From positions 310,001-374,000 of the forward strand of contig NZ_JACORU010000004.1 of assembly GCF_014297445.1 (NCBI RefSeq): a stretch of DNA of 64,000 nt. Reading direction: 5' to 3'. Every line of letters begins with the position of its first letter. The stretch's first letter is position 1. Below, one piece after another: positions 55,540-64,000 of the stretch. The stretch comes from Ramlibacter albus (GTDB lineage: Bacteria > Pseudomonadota > Gammaproteobacteria > Burkholderiales > Burkholderiaceae_C). A program made the translations under genes and the position numbers. Below the pieces are notes generated by a model that ran no database searches, had not been told where the DNA came from, and was given only the letters and a program-made list of their open reading frames with translations.

Positions 55540-56721
55540 ATGAAAGTCATCCGGTTGAAGGAGGGCAAGGAGCGTTCGCTGCTGCGCCGCCACCCCTGGG
55601 TTTTCGATTCCGCGGTCCACAAGGGCGGCGCGGACAGCGGCGAGACGGTGCGCGTGGAAGCGCAGGACGGCCGCTTCCTGGCCTGGGGCGCGTTCAGCCC
55701 CGCGTCGCACATGCGCGTGCGCGCGTGGAGCTTCCAGGAGGGGCAGCGCATCGATGCGGACTTCCTGCGGCAGACCGTCGCGCGCGCGGTCGCGGCGCGC
55801 GAGCGCATGGGGATCCAGAGCGACGGGATGCGGCTGGTGCACGGCGAGTCGGACGGGCTGCCGGGGCTGGTGGTGGACCGCTATGGGGACACGCTCGTGG
55901 CGCAGTTCCTCGCGGCCGGCACGGAGCGGTGGAAGAAGGTGCTCGCCGATGCGCTGCTCGAGGCCACCGGCCTGGCGAAGCTGTACGAGCGCTCCGATGC
56001 GAATGCGCGCTCGCTCGAGGGCCTGCCCGTTGCCACCGGCTGGCTGCGGGGCGAAGGGCCGACACAGCTGGAGATCCGCGAACACGGCTGGCGCTTCGCG
56101 GTCGACATCGCGGCCGGCCACAAGACGGGCTTCTACCTCGACCAGCGGGACAGCCGGCATCTCTTCGCCTCGTACGCCGAACGCCTGCAATTCCAGCGCG
56201 TGCTCAATTGCTATTGCTACACCGGCGGCTTCACGATCGCGGCGCTCGCGGGCGGTGCCGCCCACGTGACCTCGGTCGACTCGTCGGGCCCGTCGCTCGC
56301 GCGCGCCCGCGAGAACGTCGCCCTCAACGGCTTCGACGCGGCGCGCGCGGAGTTCCTCGATGCGGACGTCAACGCCACGCTGCGCGGCTTCATCGAGGCC
56401 GGCCGCACGTTCGACGCCATCGTCCTCGACCCGCCCAAGCTCGCGCCCACCGCCGCGCACGCGGAACGCGCCGCGCGGGCGTACAAGGACATCAACCGGC
56501 TCGCCCTCAAGCTGCTGGAGCCGGGCGGCGTGCTCTTCACGTACTCGTGTTCGGGCGGCATCTCCGCCGACCTCTTCCACAAGATCGTCGCCTCCGCCGG
56601 CACCGATGCGGCCGTGGACGGCTACATCGCGCAGCGCATGGGCGCCGCGCCCGACCACCCGATGACGCTCGCATTTCCCGAAGGGGAATACTTGAAGGGC
56701 CTCGTGGTCGTTCGCAAGTAA
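55540..56721 (+). CDS. rlmI: 23S rRNA m5C methyltransferase RlmI family
   Basis: A 393-residue class I SAM-dependent methyltransferase. The N-terminal PUA domain (residues 1-75, VIRLKEGKERSLLRRHPWVF) precedes an EEHEE linker domain and the Rossmann fold. The motifs are NCYCYTGGFTIAALAGG for SAM, VLDPPKLAP and FTYSCSGGISADLF with the catalytic cysteine. RlmI modifies C1962 of 23S rRNA in E. coli. The start is ATG 55540. A GACAAT hexamer (55528-55533) ends 6 bases before it with no ribosome site, predicting a leaderless message. Confidence 0.92.
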   Translation: MKVIRLKEGKERSLLRRHPWVFDSAVHKGGADSGETVRVEAQDGRFLAWGAFSPASHMRVRAWSFQEGQRIDADFLRQTVARAVAARERMGIQSDGMRLVHGESDGLPGLVVDRYGDTLVAQFLAAGTERWKKVLADALLEATGLAKLYERSDANARSLEGLPVATGWLRGEGPTQLEIREHGWRFAVDIAAGHKTGFYLDQRDSRHLFASYAERLQFQRVLNCYCYTGGFTIAALAGGAAHVTSVDSSGPSLARARENVALNGFDAARAEFLDADVNATLRGFIEAGRTFDAIVLDPPKLAPTAAHAERAARAYKDINRLALKLLEPGGVLFTYSCSGGISADLFHKIVASAGTDAAVDGYIAQRMGAAPDHPMTLAFPEGEYLKGLVVVRK

Positions 56722-56753
56722 CTACACTTTCCGGTTCCCCCAGGAGTTCCAAG

Positions 56754-57794
56754 ATGTCCCTCATCCCCGCCACCATCCTCACCGGCTTCCTCGGCTCGGG
56801 CAAGACGACGCTGCTCAAGCGCGTGCTCGGCGAGGCCCACGGCCAGAAGATCGCCGTGATCGAGAACGAGTTCGGCGAGGAGAACATCGACAACGACATC
56901 CTCGTCAATGAAACCAAGGAGCAGATCGTCCAGATGAGCAACGGCTGCATCTGCTGCACGATCCGCGAGGACCTGCGCCAGGCGCTGCAGCTGCTGGCCG
57001 CCAAGAAGCGCAAGGGCCTGCTCGACTTCGACCGCGTGGTGATCGAGACGACGGGCCTGGCGGACCCCGGCCCGGTGGCGCAGACCTTCTTCATGGACGA
57101 CGAGATCGCCGAGAGCTACCTGCTCGACTCCATCATCACCTTGGTGGACGCCAAACACGCGCAGGGCCAGCTGGACGAGCGGCAGGAGGCGCGCCGGCAG
57201 GTGGGCTTCGCCGACCAGATCTTCATCAGCAAGACCGACCTCGTGGCGAAGGACGAAGTGGATGCGCTGGTGCACCGCCTCAAGCACATGAACCCGCGCG
57301 CGCCGCACAAGCCGGTGCACTTCGGCGAGGTGCCGATCAAGGAGGTGTTCGACCTGCGCGGCTTCAACCTGAACGCCAAGCTGGACATCGACCCGGACTT
57401 CCTGAAGGAAGACGACCACGACCACGAGCACCACCACCACGACCATGACCACGAGCATGGCGAGCACTGCGACCACCCGCACCACCATGCGCACGACGAC
57501 GACGTCAAGAGCTTCGTGTTCCGCTCGCCGCGCGCCTTCGACCCGGCCAGGCTCGAGGACTTCCTGGGCGCCATCGTCAACATCTACGGCCCGCGCATGC
57601 TGCGCTACAAGGGCGTGCTGAACATGAAGGGCACCGAGCGCAAGGTGATCTTCCAGGGCGTGCACCAGCTCATGGGCAGCGACCTCGGGCCGAACTGGGC
57701 ACCCGGCGAGGAGCGCCTGAGCAAGATGGTGTTCATCGGCATCGACCTGCCCCGGGACATCTTCCTGCAGGGCCTGGAGCAGTGCCTGGTTTAG
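56754..57794 (+). CDS. CobW/COG0523-family GTP-binding metallochaperone
   Basis: A 346-residue P-loop GTPase. Walker A is GFLGSGKTT near residue 10, the metal site is GCICCT, ETTGLADPGP is the switch region, and SKTDL is the guanine-specificity motif. A histidine/aspartate-rich insert (about 219-244, DDHDHEHHHHDHDHEHGEHC in part) separates the GTPase from the CobW C-terminal domain. COG0523 proteins deliver zinc or other metals; the His-rich loop suggests zinc, but no Zur site is recognised. The start is ATG 56754. It is upstream of dksA, a linkage seen in related genomes. Confidence 0.92.
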   Translation: MSLIPATILTGFLGSGKTTLLKRVLGEAHGQKIAVIENEFGEENIDNDILVNETKEQIVQMSNGCICCTIREDLRQALQLLAAKKRKGLLDFDRVVIETTGLADPGPVAQTFFMDDEIAESYLLDSIITLVDAKHAQGQLDERQEARRQVGFADQIFISKTDLVAKDEVDALVHRLKHMNPRAPHKPVHFGEVPIKEVFDLRGFNLNAKLDIDPDFLKEDDHDHEHHHHDHDHEHGEHCDHPHHHAHDDDVKSFVFRSPRAFDPARLEDFLGAIVNIYGPRMLRYKGVLNMKGTERKVIFQGVHQLMGSDLGPNWAPGEERLSKMVFIGIDLPRDIFLQGLEQCLV

Positions 57795-57898
57795 TCAATG
57801 TGTCTTAAGGGCGCAACTGCCCACGGCCCGGCTGGGACAGACGTCCTGCCTACAGGCAAAAAGGCTGCCAGCGCGCATGCGCCGCCCGACAATCAGGG

Positions 57899-57904
57899 TA
57901 TAAA
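57899..57904 (+). promoter_or_regulatory. -10 element before the dksA leader reading frame
   Basis: TATAAA (extended TATAAAT) ends 8 bases before the ATG at 57913. It is the best -10-like sequence in the gap before dksA, and places the transcription start at or beside that ATG. Confidence 0.5.
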
Positions 57905-57912
57905 TCGCCCTC

Positions 57913-58002
57913 ATGAAGGCGTTACCCCCCGAGAAAAAGGCAGTCCGGCGGCTCGGCCGCATGGCGCTGCCGGCGCCTGACCAGCGAGGAGACAACCAGT
58001 GA
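57913..58002 (+). CDS. Predicted 29-residue leader peptide, stop-start coupled to dksA
   Basis: A small open frame starts MKALPPEKKAVRRLGRMALP and ends with RGDNQ. Its TGA (58000-58002) overlaps the GTG start of dksA (57999), the same GTGA overlap seen between real genes here. A TATAAA hexamer lies 8 bases before its ATG, so it would be translated from the 5' end of the transcript. It is basic (7 Lys/Arg in 16 residues) and has no signal peptide. It may act as a translational coupler or attenuator rather than as a protein. Coding is unproven. Confidence 0.42.
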   Translation: MKALPPEKKAVRRLGRMALPAPDQRGDNQ

Positions 58003-58952
58003 AGGCACAGCCCAAGGCCGCGGCCAAGGCAAAGAAGCCCGCGGCAAAGGCCAGGCCGGCCCCGAAGCCCGTTGCGAAGAAGGCGGCGGCCAAGGCGCCG
58101 GCGAAGAAGGCGGCCCCCGCCAAGGCGGCCAAGCCGGCGGCGAAGAAGGCCGCGCCGGCCAAGGCCGCCAAGGCGCCGCCGGCGAAGAAAGCGCCGGCCA
58201 AGACCGCCGCCAAGACGGTGGCCAAGGTCGCCGCCAAGGCCGTCGAAGCTGTGAAGAACCTCGTGAAGTCCGCCAAGGCGGCCGCGTCCGCCGCCCCGGC
58301 GCCCAAGCCGGCGCCGGCGGCCAAGGCCGCCACCTCCGCTGTTGCCGCGCACGCCCCCGTGGCCGCGGCACCGGCCCCCGTGCCCCGGCCCGCCGCCGTG
58401 GCACCCGCCCCGTCGCCGGCCGCGCCCGCCGCGGCCAAAGCAAGCTATACCCCCATGGCCCAATCCACACTCCCCCCTCCGCCCGTCGTGGCAGTCAAGA
58501 AAGACCCCAAGTTGGCCAACAACTGGAAAACGAAGGACGCCTCCGAGCTGAGCGACGCCGAAGTGCTCGCCATGCCGGACTCCGAGTACATGAACGACAA
58601 GCAGATGGCGTTCTTCCGCCTGAAGCTGCTGCAGCTGAAGCAGGACATCCTCAATAGCGCGGGAGAGACCACCGAGCACCTGCGCGAGGAGACCGTGATC
58701 GTGCCGGACCCGGCCGACCGGGCCACGATCGAGGAAGAACACGCGCTGGAACTGCGCACGCGCGACCGCGAGCGCAAGCTGCTCAAGAAGATCGAGCAGT
58801 CCATCGCCCGCATCGACGCCGGCGACTACGGCTATTGCGACGAGACGGGCGAGCCGATCGGCGTCGGCCGCCTGCTGGCCCGCCCGACCGCCACGCTGTC
58901 GCTGGAGGCGCAGCAGCGGCGCGAGTTGAAGCAGAAGATGTTCGGGGACTGA
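57999..58952 (+). CDS. dksA: DksA-type RNA polymerase-binding factor with histone-H1-like tail
   Basis: A 317-residue protein. Residues 1-150 are an Ala/Lys/Pro-rich tail of KKAAPAKAAK-type repeats resembling histone H1 or AlgP. Residues from about 153 form DksA: coiled coil with the DPADRA tip motif, then GYCDETGEPIGVGRLLARPT. The zinc finger keeps only one of the four usual cysteines, a form known in some proteobacteria. DksA works with ppGpp on RNA polymerase; the tail probably adds DNA binding. The start is GTG 57999 with a GAGGAGAC site. An internal ATG at 58455 could give a 165-residue tail-less form. Confidence 0.9.
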   Translation: MKAQPKAAAKAKKPAAKARPAPKPVAKKAAAKAPAKKAAPAKAAKPAAKKAAPAKAAKAPPAKKAPAKTAAKTVAKVAAKAVEAVKNLVKSAKAAASAAPAPKPAPAAKAATSAVAAHAPVAAAPAPVPRPAAVAPAPSPAAPAAAKASYTPMAQSTLPPPPVVAVKKDPKLANNWKTKDASELSDAEVLAMPDSEYMNDKQMAFFRLKLLQLKQDILNSAGETTEHLREETVIVPDPADRATIEEEHALELRTRDRERKLLKKIEQSIARIDAGDYGYCDETGEPIGVGRLLARPTATLSLEAQQRRELKQKMFGD

Positions 58953-59010
58953 CCCCCTTCATCCATCCGCGCTACTGGCTTTTCCCGCAGCCCGCCGCCA
59001 CACTAGCGAC

Positions 59011-60957
59011 ATGCCGCCGCCGAAGGACGAACGCGAAGCCGGCCTGCTTTCCAAGGTAGTTCGCTTCGTCAAGAACCCGACCACGAACTGGGCCGACCTG
59101 GGCGAACAGGAGGCCGAGCGGGAGAGCTCGTACTCCAAGCAGATGCTCAAGGAGATGATCGAGCGCAAGCGGCGCAACGACTTCGTGCGCAAGCGCGAGT
59201 TCGACATGCTTCGCAAGATGCGCCGCAGCGAGGTGATGGCGGGGCAGGACCCCGCCGCCCGCCCCTCCTTCTTCCAGAGCTCCATGCCGTCCAAGCCGGA
59301 CGACCGCGCCACCACGCTCAAGAAGATCGACGAGATCGAGGCGCAGATGTCCATGCAGTGGTGGAAGACCAAGCATGGCGGCCCCGACCAGCTGCGCGGC
59401 GCCGGCGGCAGCAGCACCAACTTTCCCATGTCGTCGCACATGCCGCCGGACGCGGTGAGCCGCCCGGTGGACGCGCCCGGCATGAAGTCGACGGCGTACA
59501 CGCGCACGGCGCCGCAGGAGCTGGCCGCCGCTCCCACGCCGGCGCCGCAGGTGGACGCGCCGATGCTGGAGTCCATCACGCCCATGGCGCGCCAGCCGGC
59601 GCCGCCGGATGCGGGCCCGGTCGGTCGCAGTGCGCCGCCCGGCTCTTCGGGCATCCCGCGTACGCCGCCGATGTCGCAGCAGGCCCCCCTCGCCGCGGAG
59701 CCGGCCGCTCCCGCACCGGCGCCGGCGCGCGCGCCGGTGCAGATTTCACCCATGTCCATGGGCCCGCCCTCCGAGCCGGGCGGCACGCCGTCCAGCGCGT
59801 TCTCGGCCTCCAAGCTGTTCGCGATCGACGTCGACGAATTCGCGCACGACCCGGAGCTGGAGGAGGCGTCCATCCGTTTCGCGAATGGCGACGACGCCGG
59901 CGCGGAGGCCGGCCTGCTGGAGGTGCTGGGGCCGAACGGCGCCCGCCTCAACCACGACGAGACCTGGCTGACGCTGTTCGACCTGTACCGGGCCACCGGC
60001 CGGCAGGACCGCTTCGAGACGGCGGCGATCGATTTCGCGGGCCGCTTCGGGCGCTCGGCGCCGCAGTGGTTCTCGATGCCCGAGATCGTGGGCCGCATGA
60101 GCCAGCCAGCAGCGGCGGCCGCAGCCGCTGCACCGCCGGCCGGCCAGCCCGTGGCGGACTGGACCTGCCCCGCCACCTTCGGCACGCAGACGCTCGCGGC
60201 CATGAACGCGGGCCTGGCCAAGGCGCAGCAGCCGTGGCGCCTGTCCTGGTCCAAGCTCACGACGATCCAGGAGGCGGCCGTGGAGCCGCTCACGCGCCTG
60301 TTCACGCAGTGGGCCGCCCAGCCCGTGCAGCTGCGCTTCATCGGCGCCGACGCGTTCGAGAAGGTGTTGAAGGATGCGACGCCATCGGGTGACCGTGGCG
60401 TGAACCCCGCGTGGTGGAAGCTGCGCATGGAAGTGCTGCGCGTGATGCACCGGCCCGACGAGTTCGAGCTGGTCGCGCTCGATTACTGCGTGACGTACGA
60501 AGTGTCGCCGCCGTCGTGGGACAGCGCGCGCTGCGAGTACAAGCCTTTGCAGGCGGACGGCAGCTATGCGGGCGGGCACACCATCGTCGGTGAAGCCTTC
60601 CGCGATTCGCTCACGTCCGGCATGAGCCAGGGCTACGGCGACACGCAGATCAACTCGCAGCACTCGCAGATGTCGAACGTCTCCACCGTGGAGCTGGCAG
60701 GCCAGATCCTCGGCGACGCCACCGACGCGCTGGACCTGCTGGAAAGCAAGCTGCTCGGTGCCGACGTGATGGTCATCTCGTGCGCGCGACTCATCCGCAT
60801 CGACTTCTCGGCGGCGGGCACGCTGCTGAACTGGGTGACGGCGCGGCAGGCCGAGGGCCGGCAGGTGCAGTTCATCGAGGTGCATCGCCTCGTCGCCGCG
60901 TTCTTCAACGTGATCGGCATCAGCGAGCACGCGCGCGTCATCCCCCGCCACGACTGA
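59011..60957 (+). CDS. Multidomain STAS protein of unknown function
   Basis: A 648-residue cytoplasmic protein. Residues 1-115 are charged and helical ([20 protein letters not shown]), 120-265 are a Pro/Ala/Met-rich disordered linker, 270-340 look TPR-like ([21 protein letters not shown]), 372-460 resemble a degenerate STAS fold, and 560-648 form a clearer STAS domain ([18 protein letters not shown]). STAS domains usually act in anti-anti-sigma switching, but no anti-sigma gene is nearby. CACACT (58999-59004) ends 6 bases before the ATG. It is linked to dksA and hslVU. Confidence 0.75.
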   Translation: MPPPKDEREAGLLSKVVRFVKNPTTNWADLGEQEAERESSYSKQMLKEMIERKRRNDFVRKREFDMLRKMRRSEVMAGQDPAARPSFFQSSMPSKPDDRATTLKKIDEIEAQMSMQWWKTKHGGPDQLRGAGGSSTNFPMSSHMPPDAVSRPVDAPGMKSTAYTRTAPQELAAAPTPAPQVDAPMLESITPMARQPAPPDAGPVGRSAPPGSSGIPRTPPMSQQAPLAAEPAAPAPAPARAPVQISPMSMGPPSEPGGTPSSAFSASKLFAIDVDEFAHDPELEEASIRFANGDDAGAEAGLLEVLGPNGARLNHDETWLTLFDLYRATGRQDRFETAAIDFAGRFGRSAPQWFSMPEIVGRMSQPAAAAAAAAPPAGQPVADWTCPATFGTQTLAAMNAGLAKAQQPWRLSWSKLTTIQEAAVEPLTRLFTQWAAQPVQLRFIGADAFEKVLKDATPSGDRGVNPAWWKLRMEVLRVMHRPDEFELVALDYCVTYEVSPPSWDSARCEYKPLQADGSYAGGHTIVGEAFRDSLTSGMSQGYGDTQINSQHSQMSNVSTVELAGQILGDATDALDLLESKLLGADVMVISCARLIRIDFSAAGTLLNWVTARQAEGRQVQFIEVHRLVAAFFNVIGISEHARVIPRHD

Positions 60958-60998
60958 CGGCAGCTTGATTTGGGCCTTCGCGGCCCCATCATGCTTCG

Positions 60999-61544
60999 AT
61001 GGAACAATTTCATGGAACGACCATCCTGAGCGTGCGCCGCAACGGGCAGGTCGCGATCGGCGGCGATGGGCAAGTCACCCTCGGCAACGTCGTCGTCAAG
61101 GGCTCGGCCCGCAAGGTCCGCAAGCTCTACCACGACAAGGTGCTCGCGGGCTTCGCGGGCGCAACCGCAGACGCCTTCACGCTGTTCGAACGCTTCGAGG
61201 GCAAGCTCGAGAAGCACCAGGGCCACCTCGTGCGCGCGGCGATCGAACTCACCAAGGACTGGCGCACCGACCGCGTGCTGCGCCGGCTCGAGGCGATGCT
61301 CGCAGTCGCGGACAAGGACGCCTCGCTCATCATCACCGGCAACGGCGACGTGCTCGAGCCCGAGCACGGCATCATCGCCATCGGCTCGGGCGGCGCGTAT
61401 GCGCAGGCCGCGGCCAAGGCACTCCTCGACAACTCGGAGCTCGGCGCGCGCGACATCGTGAAGAAGTCGCTGGAGATCGCGGGCGAGCTTTGCATCTACA
61501 CGAACATGAACCACACCATCGAGGTTCTAGGGGACAAGGCATGA
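60999..61544 (+). CDS. hslV: ATP-dependent protease subunit HslV
   Basis: A 181-residue proteasome-like peptidase that assembles as a double hexamer capped by HslU. The nucleophile is the N-terminal threonine exposed after removal of MEQFHG (mature [19 protein letters not shown]). The conserved [15 protein letters not shown] and TNMNHTIE ends are present. The six-residue propeptide is longer than the single Met of E. coli HslV. The next gene, hslU, starts in an ATGA overlap. Confidence 0.96.
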   Translation: MEQFHGTTILSVRRNGQVAIGGDGQVTLGNVVVKGSARKVRKLYHDKVLAGFAGATADAFTLFERFEGKLEKHQGHLVRAAIELTKDWRTDRVLRRLEAMLAVADKDASLIITGNGDVLEPEHGIIAIGSGGAYAQAAAKALLDNSELGARDIVKKSLEIAGELCIYTNMNHTIEVLGDKA

Positions 61545-62848
61545 GCTCGATGACGCCCCAGGAGATCGTCTCCGAACTCGATCGCCACATCGTCGGCCAG
61601 GGCGACGCCAAGCGCGCGGTGGCCATCGCGCTGCGCAACCGCTGGCGCCGCCAGCAGGTCGACGAGAAGCTGCGACCCGAAATCACGCCGAAGAACATCC
61701 TCATGATCGGCCCCACCGGCGTGGGCAAGACAGAGATCGCGCGTCGCCTCGCGCGCCTCGCGGATGCGCCCTTCATCAAGGTGGAGGCCACCAAGTTCAC
61801 CGAAGTGGGCTACGTCGGCAAGGACGTGGACTCGATCGTGCGCGACCTCGCCGAGATGGCCGTGAAGCAGACGCGCGTGGCCGAGATGCGCAAGGTGCGC
61901 ACGCGCGCGGAGGACGCGGCCGAGGAGCGCATCCTCGACGTGCTGCTGCCCGGCATGAACAGCGAGGACGGCAATGCGACGCGACAGGCCTTCCGCAAGA
62001 AGCTGCGCGAGAAGCAGCTCGACGACAAGGAAGTCGAGATCGAGGTGGCCGAGCCCAAGCCCGACCTGCAGATCATGGGCCCGCCGGGCATGGAGGACAT
62101 GACGGAGCAACTGCGAGGCCTGTTCTCGCAGATGGGCGGCAGCAAGCGCAAGAGCCGCAAGCTGAAGATCGCCGAGGCGATGAAGCTGCTGGTGGACGAG
62201 GAAGCCGCGCGCATGGTCAACGAGGACGACATCCGCACGCAGGCCATCGCGAACGCGGAGCAGAACGGCATCGTGTTCATCGACGAGATCGACAAGGTGG
62301 CTTCGCGGGCGGAGCATGGCGGTGCCGATGTCTCGCGGCAGGGTGTGCAGCGCGACCTGCTGCCGCTGGTGGAAGGCACGACCGTGTCGACGAAGTACGG
62401 GCCGATCAAGACGGACCACATCCTCTTCATCGCGAGCGGTGCTTTCCACCTGTCCAAGCCCAGCGACCTGATCCCCGAGCTGCAGGGCCGCTTCCCGATC
62501 CGCGTGGAGCTGTCTTCACTCTCCGTGCAGGACTTCGAAGCCATCCTCACGAGCACGCATGCGTCGCTGGTGAAGCAGTACCAGGCGCTGCTGGAGACCG
62601 AAGGCGTGAAGCTCGAATTCACGCCCGAGGGCATCACGCGTCTTGCCGCCATCGCGTACGAAGTGAACGAGCGCACCGAGAACATCGGCGCGCGGCGGCT
62701 GTCCACCGTGATGGAGCGGCTGCTGGACGAGGTGAGCTACGACGCGGTGAAGCTCTACGGCCAAACCGTGCGCATCGACGGGCCCTACGTGGACGCCCGG
62801 CTGAAGGAGCTCAGCCGGGACGAGGACCTCTCGCGCTACATCCTGTGA
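61541..62848 (+). CDS. hslU: ATP-dependent protease ATPase subunit HslU
   Basis: A 435-residue AAA+ unfoldase. The N-domain ([20 protein letters not shown]) is followed by Walker [10 protein letters not shown], the pore loop GYVGKDVDS, the inserted I-domain, Walker [10 protein letters not shown], sensor 1 and sensor 2 ([15 protein letters not shown]), and the C-terminal tail SRYIL that docks into HslV. ATG 61541 overlaps the hslV stop; ATG 61550 is an alternative. No intrinsic terminator follows before the mra promoter region. Confidence 0.97.
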   Translation: MSSMTPQEIVSELDRHIVGQGDAKRAVAIALRNRWRRQQVDEKLRPEITPKNILMIGPTGVGKTEIARRLARLADAPFIKVEATKFTEVGYVGKDVDSIVRDLAEMAVKQTRVAEMRKVRTRAEDAAEERILDVLLPGMNSEDGNATRQAFRKKLREKQLDDKEVEIEVAEPKPDLQIMGPPGMEDMTEQLRGLFSQMGGSKRKSRKLKIAEAMKLLVDEEAARMVNEDDIRTQAIANAEQNGIVFIDEIDKVASRAEHGGADVSRQGVQRDLLPLVEGTTVSTKYGPIKTDHILFIASGAFHLSKPSDLIPELQGRFPIRVELSSLSVQDFEAILTSTHASLVKQYQALLETEGVKLEFTPEGITRLAAIAYEVNERTENIGARRLSTVMERLLDEVSYDAVKLYGQTVRIDGPYVDARLKELSRDEDLSRYIL

Positions 62849-62984
62849 CCTTGCCGTTGAGGCTAAGACTTCACTTTCAGAGCCCCACGTAAGTGCTTGC
62901 TTTAGAACGGTTTTTGGCGCCAATCGACTGTCAGAATCGGTTCTAAGTCGTTGATTCCAAAGGGAAAATCCGCACGCCGACCGC

Positions 62985-63012
62985 TTGCGCCGCCAGCGTT
63001 TCCTGCTACAGT
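62985..63012 (+). promoter_or_regulatory. Predicted mra (division/cell-wall cluster) promoter
   Basis: TTGCGC (62985-62990), a 16-base spacer and TACAGT (63007-63012), preceded by TG in extended -10 position (TGCTACAGT), lie about 80 bases before mraZ. This is the best promoter in the 244-base gap after hslU. The rest of the gap (62849-62984) is comparatively AT-rich and shows nothing else recognisable. Confidence 0.55.
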
Positions 63013-63045
63013 GCAAAAAAGTGCAATTAAGTGGGGGAAGGTGCC
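63011..63045 (+). promoter_or_regulatory. MraZ operator: four direct repeats with 10-base period
   Basis: GTGCA, GTGCA, GTGGG and GTGCC begin at 63011, 63021, 63031 and 63041, separated by 5-base spacers. MraZ is known to bind TGGGN repeats with this same period at its own promoter, and these repeats overlap the predicted -10/transcription start. Autorepression is inferred. Confidence 0.6.
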
Positions 63046-63092
63046 TTTACCTTTCCCCATGCGCATTTCAACAGTAGCAAGGGCTGACACAG

Positions 63093-63521
63093 GTGTTCCA
63101 GGGCGCGTCGTCGCTGAGTCTAGATGCCAAGGGGCGGCTTTCCATGCCGACCCGGCACCGTGACGTGCTCGCCGCGACCGCCGCCAACCAGCTCACCATC
63201 ACCAAGCACCCCCACGGCTGCCTCATGATTTTTCCCCGCCCGGAGTGGGAAAAGTTCAGGGAACGCATCGCCGCGCTCCCCATGGCCGCGCAGTGGTGGA
63301 AGAGAATCTTCCTGGGCAACGCGATGGACGTCGAGCTGGACTCGACCGGCCGCGTGCTGATCTCGCCCGAGCTGCGCGCCGCCGCCGGCATCGAGAAGGA
63401 CACCATGCTGCTGGGCATGGGCGGCTTCTTCGAGCTGTGGGACAAGGCGACCTACGAGGCGAAGGAGGCGGAGGCGATGGCCGCAGAGATGCCCGATGTA
63501 TTCAAGGAATTCTCTTTCTGA
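63093..63521 (+). CDS. mraZ: Transcriptional regulator MraZ
   Basis: A 142-residue DNA-binding protein made of two AbrB-like swapped-hairpin repeats ([23 protein letters not shown] and [19 protein letters not shown], both in part), each with the DxxGR motif. It is the first gene of the dcw cluster and represses it. The start is GTG 63093. An MraZ-type repeat array precedes it by about 50 bases. The rsmH gene starts 9 bases after its stop. Confidence 0.96.
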   Translation: MFQGASSLSLDAKGRLSMPTRHRDVLAATAANQLTITKHPHGCLMIFPRPEWEKFRERIAALPMAAQWWKRIFLGNAMDVELDSTGRVLISPELRAAAGIEKDTMLLGMGGFFELWDKATYEAKEAEAMAAEMPDVFKEFSF

Positions 63522-63530
63522 AGGCAGACG

Positions 63531-64000
63531 GTGGACACATGGCAACACACCACCGTCTTGTTGAACGAAGCAGTCACAGCTCTCCTCACCAAGCCGGATG
63601 CAACCTATGTCGACGCGACGTTCGGCCGCGGCGGGCATTCGCGCCTGCTGCTCTCGAAGCTCGGGCCGCAGGGCCGGCTCATCGCCTTCGACAAGGACCC
63701 CGATGCCGTCGCCGAGGCAGCGCGCATCGCGGATGCGCGCTTTTCCATCCGGCACGAGGGTTTCCGCTCGCTGGGCGAGTTGCCGCACGGCTCGGTGGCG
63801 GGTGTGCTGATGGACCTCGGCGTGAGCTCGCCGCAGATCGACAACCCCTCGCGCGGATTCTCCTTCCGCAACGAGGGCCCTTTGGACATGCGCATGGACC
63901 CCACGCGGGGCCAGAGCGCCGCGCAATTCCTTGCCACCGCCCCGGTGGAGCAGATGGCGGAGGTGATCCGTGACTATGGCGAAGAACGGTTTGCTTTTCA
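63531..64000 (+). CDS. rsmH: 16S rRNA m4C1402 methyltransferase RsmH (partial, N-terminal part)
   Basis: The frame starts at GTG 63531 ([18 protein letters not shown]) and runs off the right edge, giving about 156 residues. Motifs are [16 protein letters not shown] for SAM binding, [30 protein letters not shown] and DMRMDP, the RsmH (MraW) hallmarks. It N4-methylates C1402 of 16S rRNA. It is the second gene of the dcw cluster. The C-terminal part of the protein lies outside the window. Confidence 0.95.
   Translation, partial: MDTWQHTTVLLNEAVTALLTKPDATYVDATFGRGGHSRLLLSKLGPQGRLIAFDKDPDAVAEAARIADARFSIRHEGFRSLGELPHGSVAGVLMDLGVSSPQIDNPSRGFSFRNEGPLDMRMDPTRGQSAAQFLATAPVEQMAEVIRDYGEERFAF

Noticed and set aside
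57852..57867. A terminator hairpin (TGCCT-AC-AGGCA) after the CobW gene.
   Set aside because: The stem is only 5 bases and is followed by A, not T, on the coding strand, so it would not terminate the plus-strand transcript.
58455..58952. Annotating dksA only from the internal ATG.
   Set aside because: The GTG at 57999 has a good ribosome site and the tail codons show normal coding character, and tailed DksA forms are known in this group. The internal start is kept only as a possible second product.

Overview
The window is a gene-dense, high-GC bacterial chromosome segment with no rRNA operon, tRNA, prophage, insertion sequence or CRISPR array that I could see. Gene content points to a betaproteobacterium of the Burkholderiales, most likely Comamonadaceae (Ramlibacter/Variovorax-like). 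The main clues are a DksA with a long histone-H1-like Lys/Ala tail, an orphan Bug/TctC-type solute-binding protein, a DUF3305-DUF3306-polyferredoxin-TorD block feeding a respiratory formate dehydrogenase, and the linkages dapF-DUF484-xerC, slpA-ispH and dksA-STAS-hslVU-mraZ. This placement is inference; no marker rRNA gene is present.

Layout. 1-6161: a partial SulP transporter, a small lipoprotein, a lipoprotein beta-carbonic anhydrase, metG, a lone zeta-toxin-like kinase, apbC and a MarR regulator. 6166-7962: a feruloyl-CoA-synthetase-type ligase. 8042-18527: an eleven-gene formate dehydrogenase locus with accessory Fe-S and chaperone genes, three structural subunits, FdhD and three small exported or uncharacterised proteins. 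18524-22828: two tandem RTX metalloprotease paralogues. 22924-29192: FtsX-type permease, truncated haemoglobin, a Fic-family remnant, Smr protein/radC, slpA-ispH. 29189-33625: a PLP dehydratase, a DUF2868 membrane protein, and an SOS umuDC pair with a LexA box. 33653-38232: GNAT, GST, NTF2-like lipoprotein, GFA protein, HypT-like LysR, aspA. 38325-43284: an acidic amino acid ABC transporter (gltIJKL), pyrC, DUF3025. 43348-46291: htpX, a Phd/VapC toxin-antitoxin pair, rnpB (RNase P RNA), DUF898. 46304-53604: Nudix-MBL fusion, TctC, flavin monooxygenase, a DsbA-like isomerase, dapF-DUF484-xerC. 53615-64000: a REP-like hairpin, a degenerate GGDEF protein, rlmI, a CobW GTPase, dksA, a STAS protein, hslVU, and the start of the division/cell-wall cluster (mraZ, rsmH).

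How the genes work together. The formate dehydrogenase block looks like a self-contained module. It has Mo-cofactor sulfuration (FdhD), a TorD-type chaperone, a polyferredoxin, the Tat-exported catalytic and Fe-S subunits, and the membrane cytochrome b. aspA lies directly upstream of a glutamate/aspartate uptake system. umuD-umuC is an SOS unit. The right end is housekeeping: proteolysis (HslVU), ppGpp-linked transcription (DksA) and the mra promoter.

The most interesting cross-cutting signal is regulatory. At least a dozen genes have a TANAAT-like -10 hexamer ending 6-8 bases before the start codon, which predicts leaderless transcripts. The same hexamer sits at the same distance from the predicted 5' end of RNase P RNA, which acts as an internal ruler. 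On this architecture a LexA box overlaps the umuD start, a MarR-type palindrome overlaps the marR promoter, a palindrome covers the antitoxin promoter, and an unlisted 29-residue leaderless reading frame is stop-start coupled to dksA.
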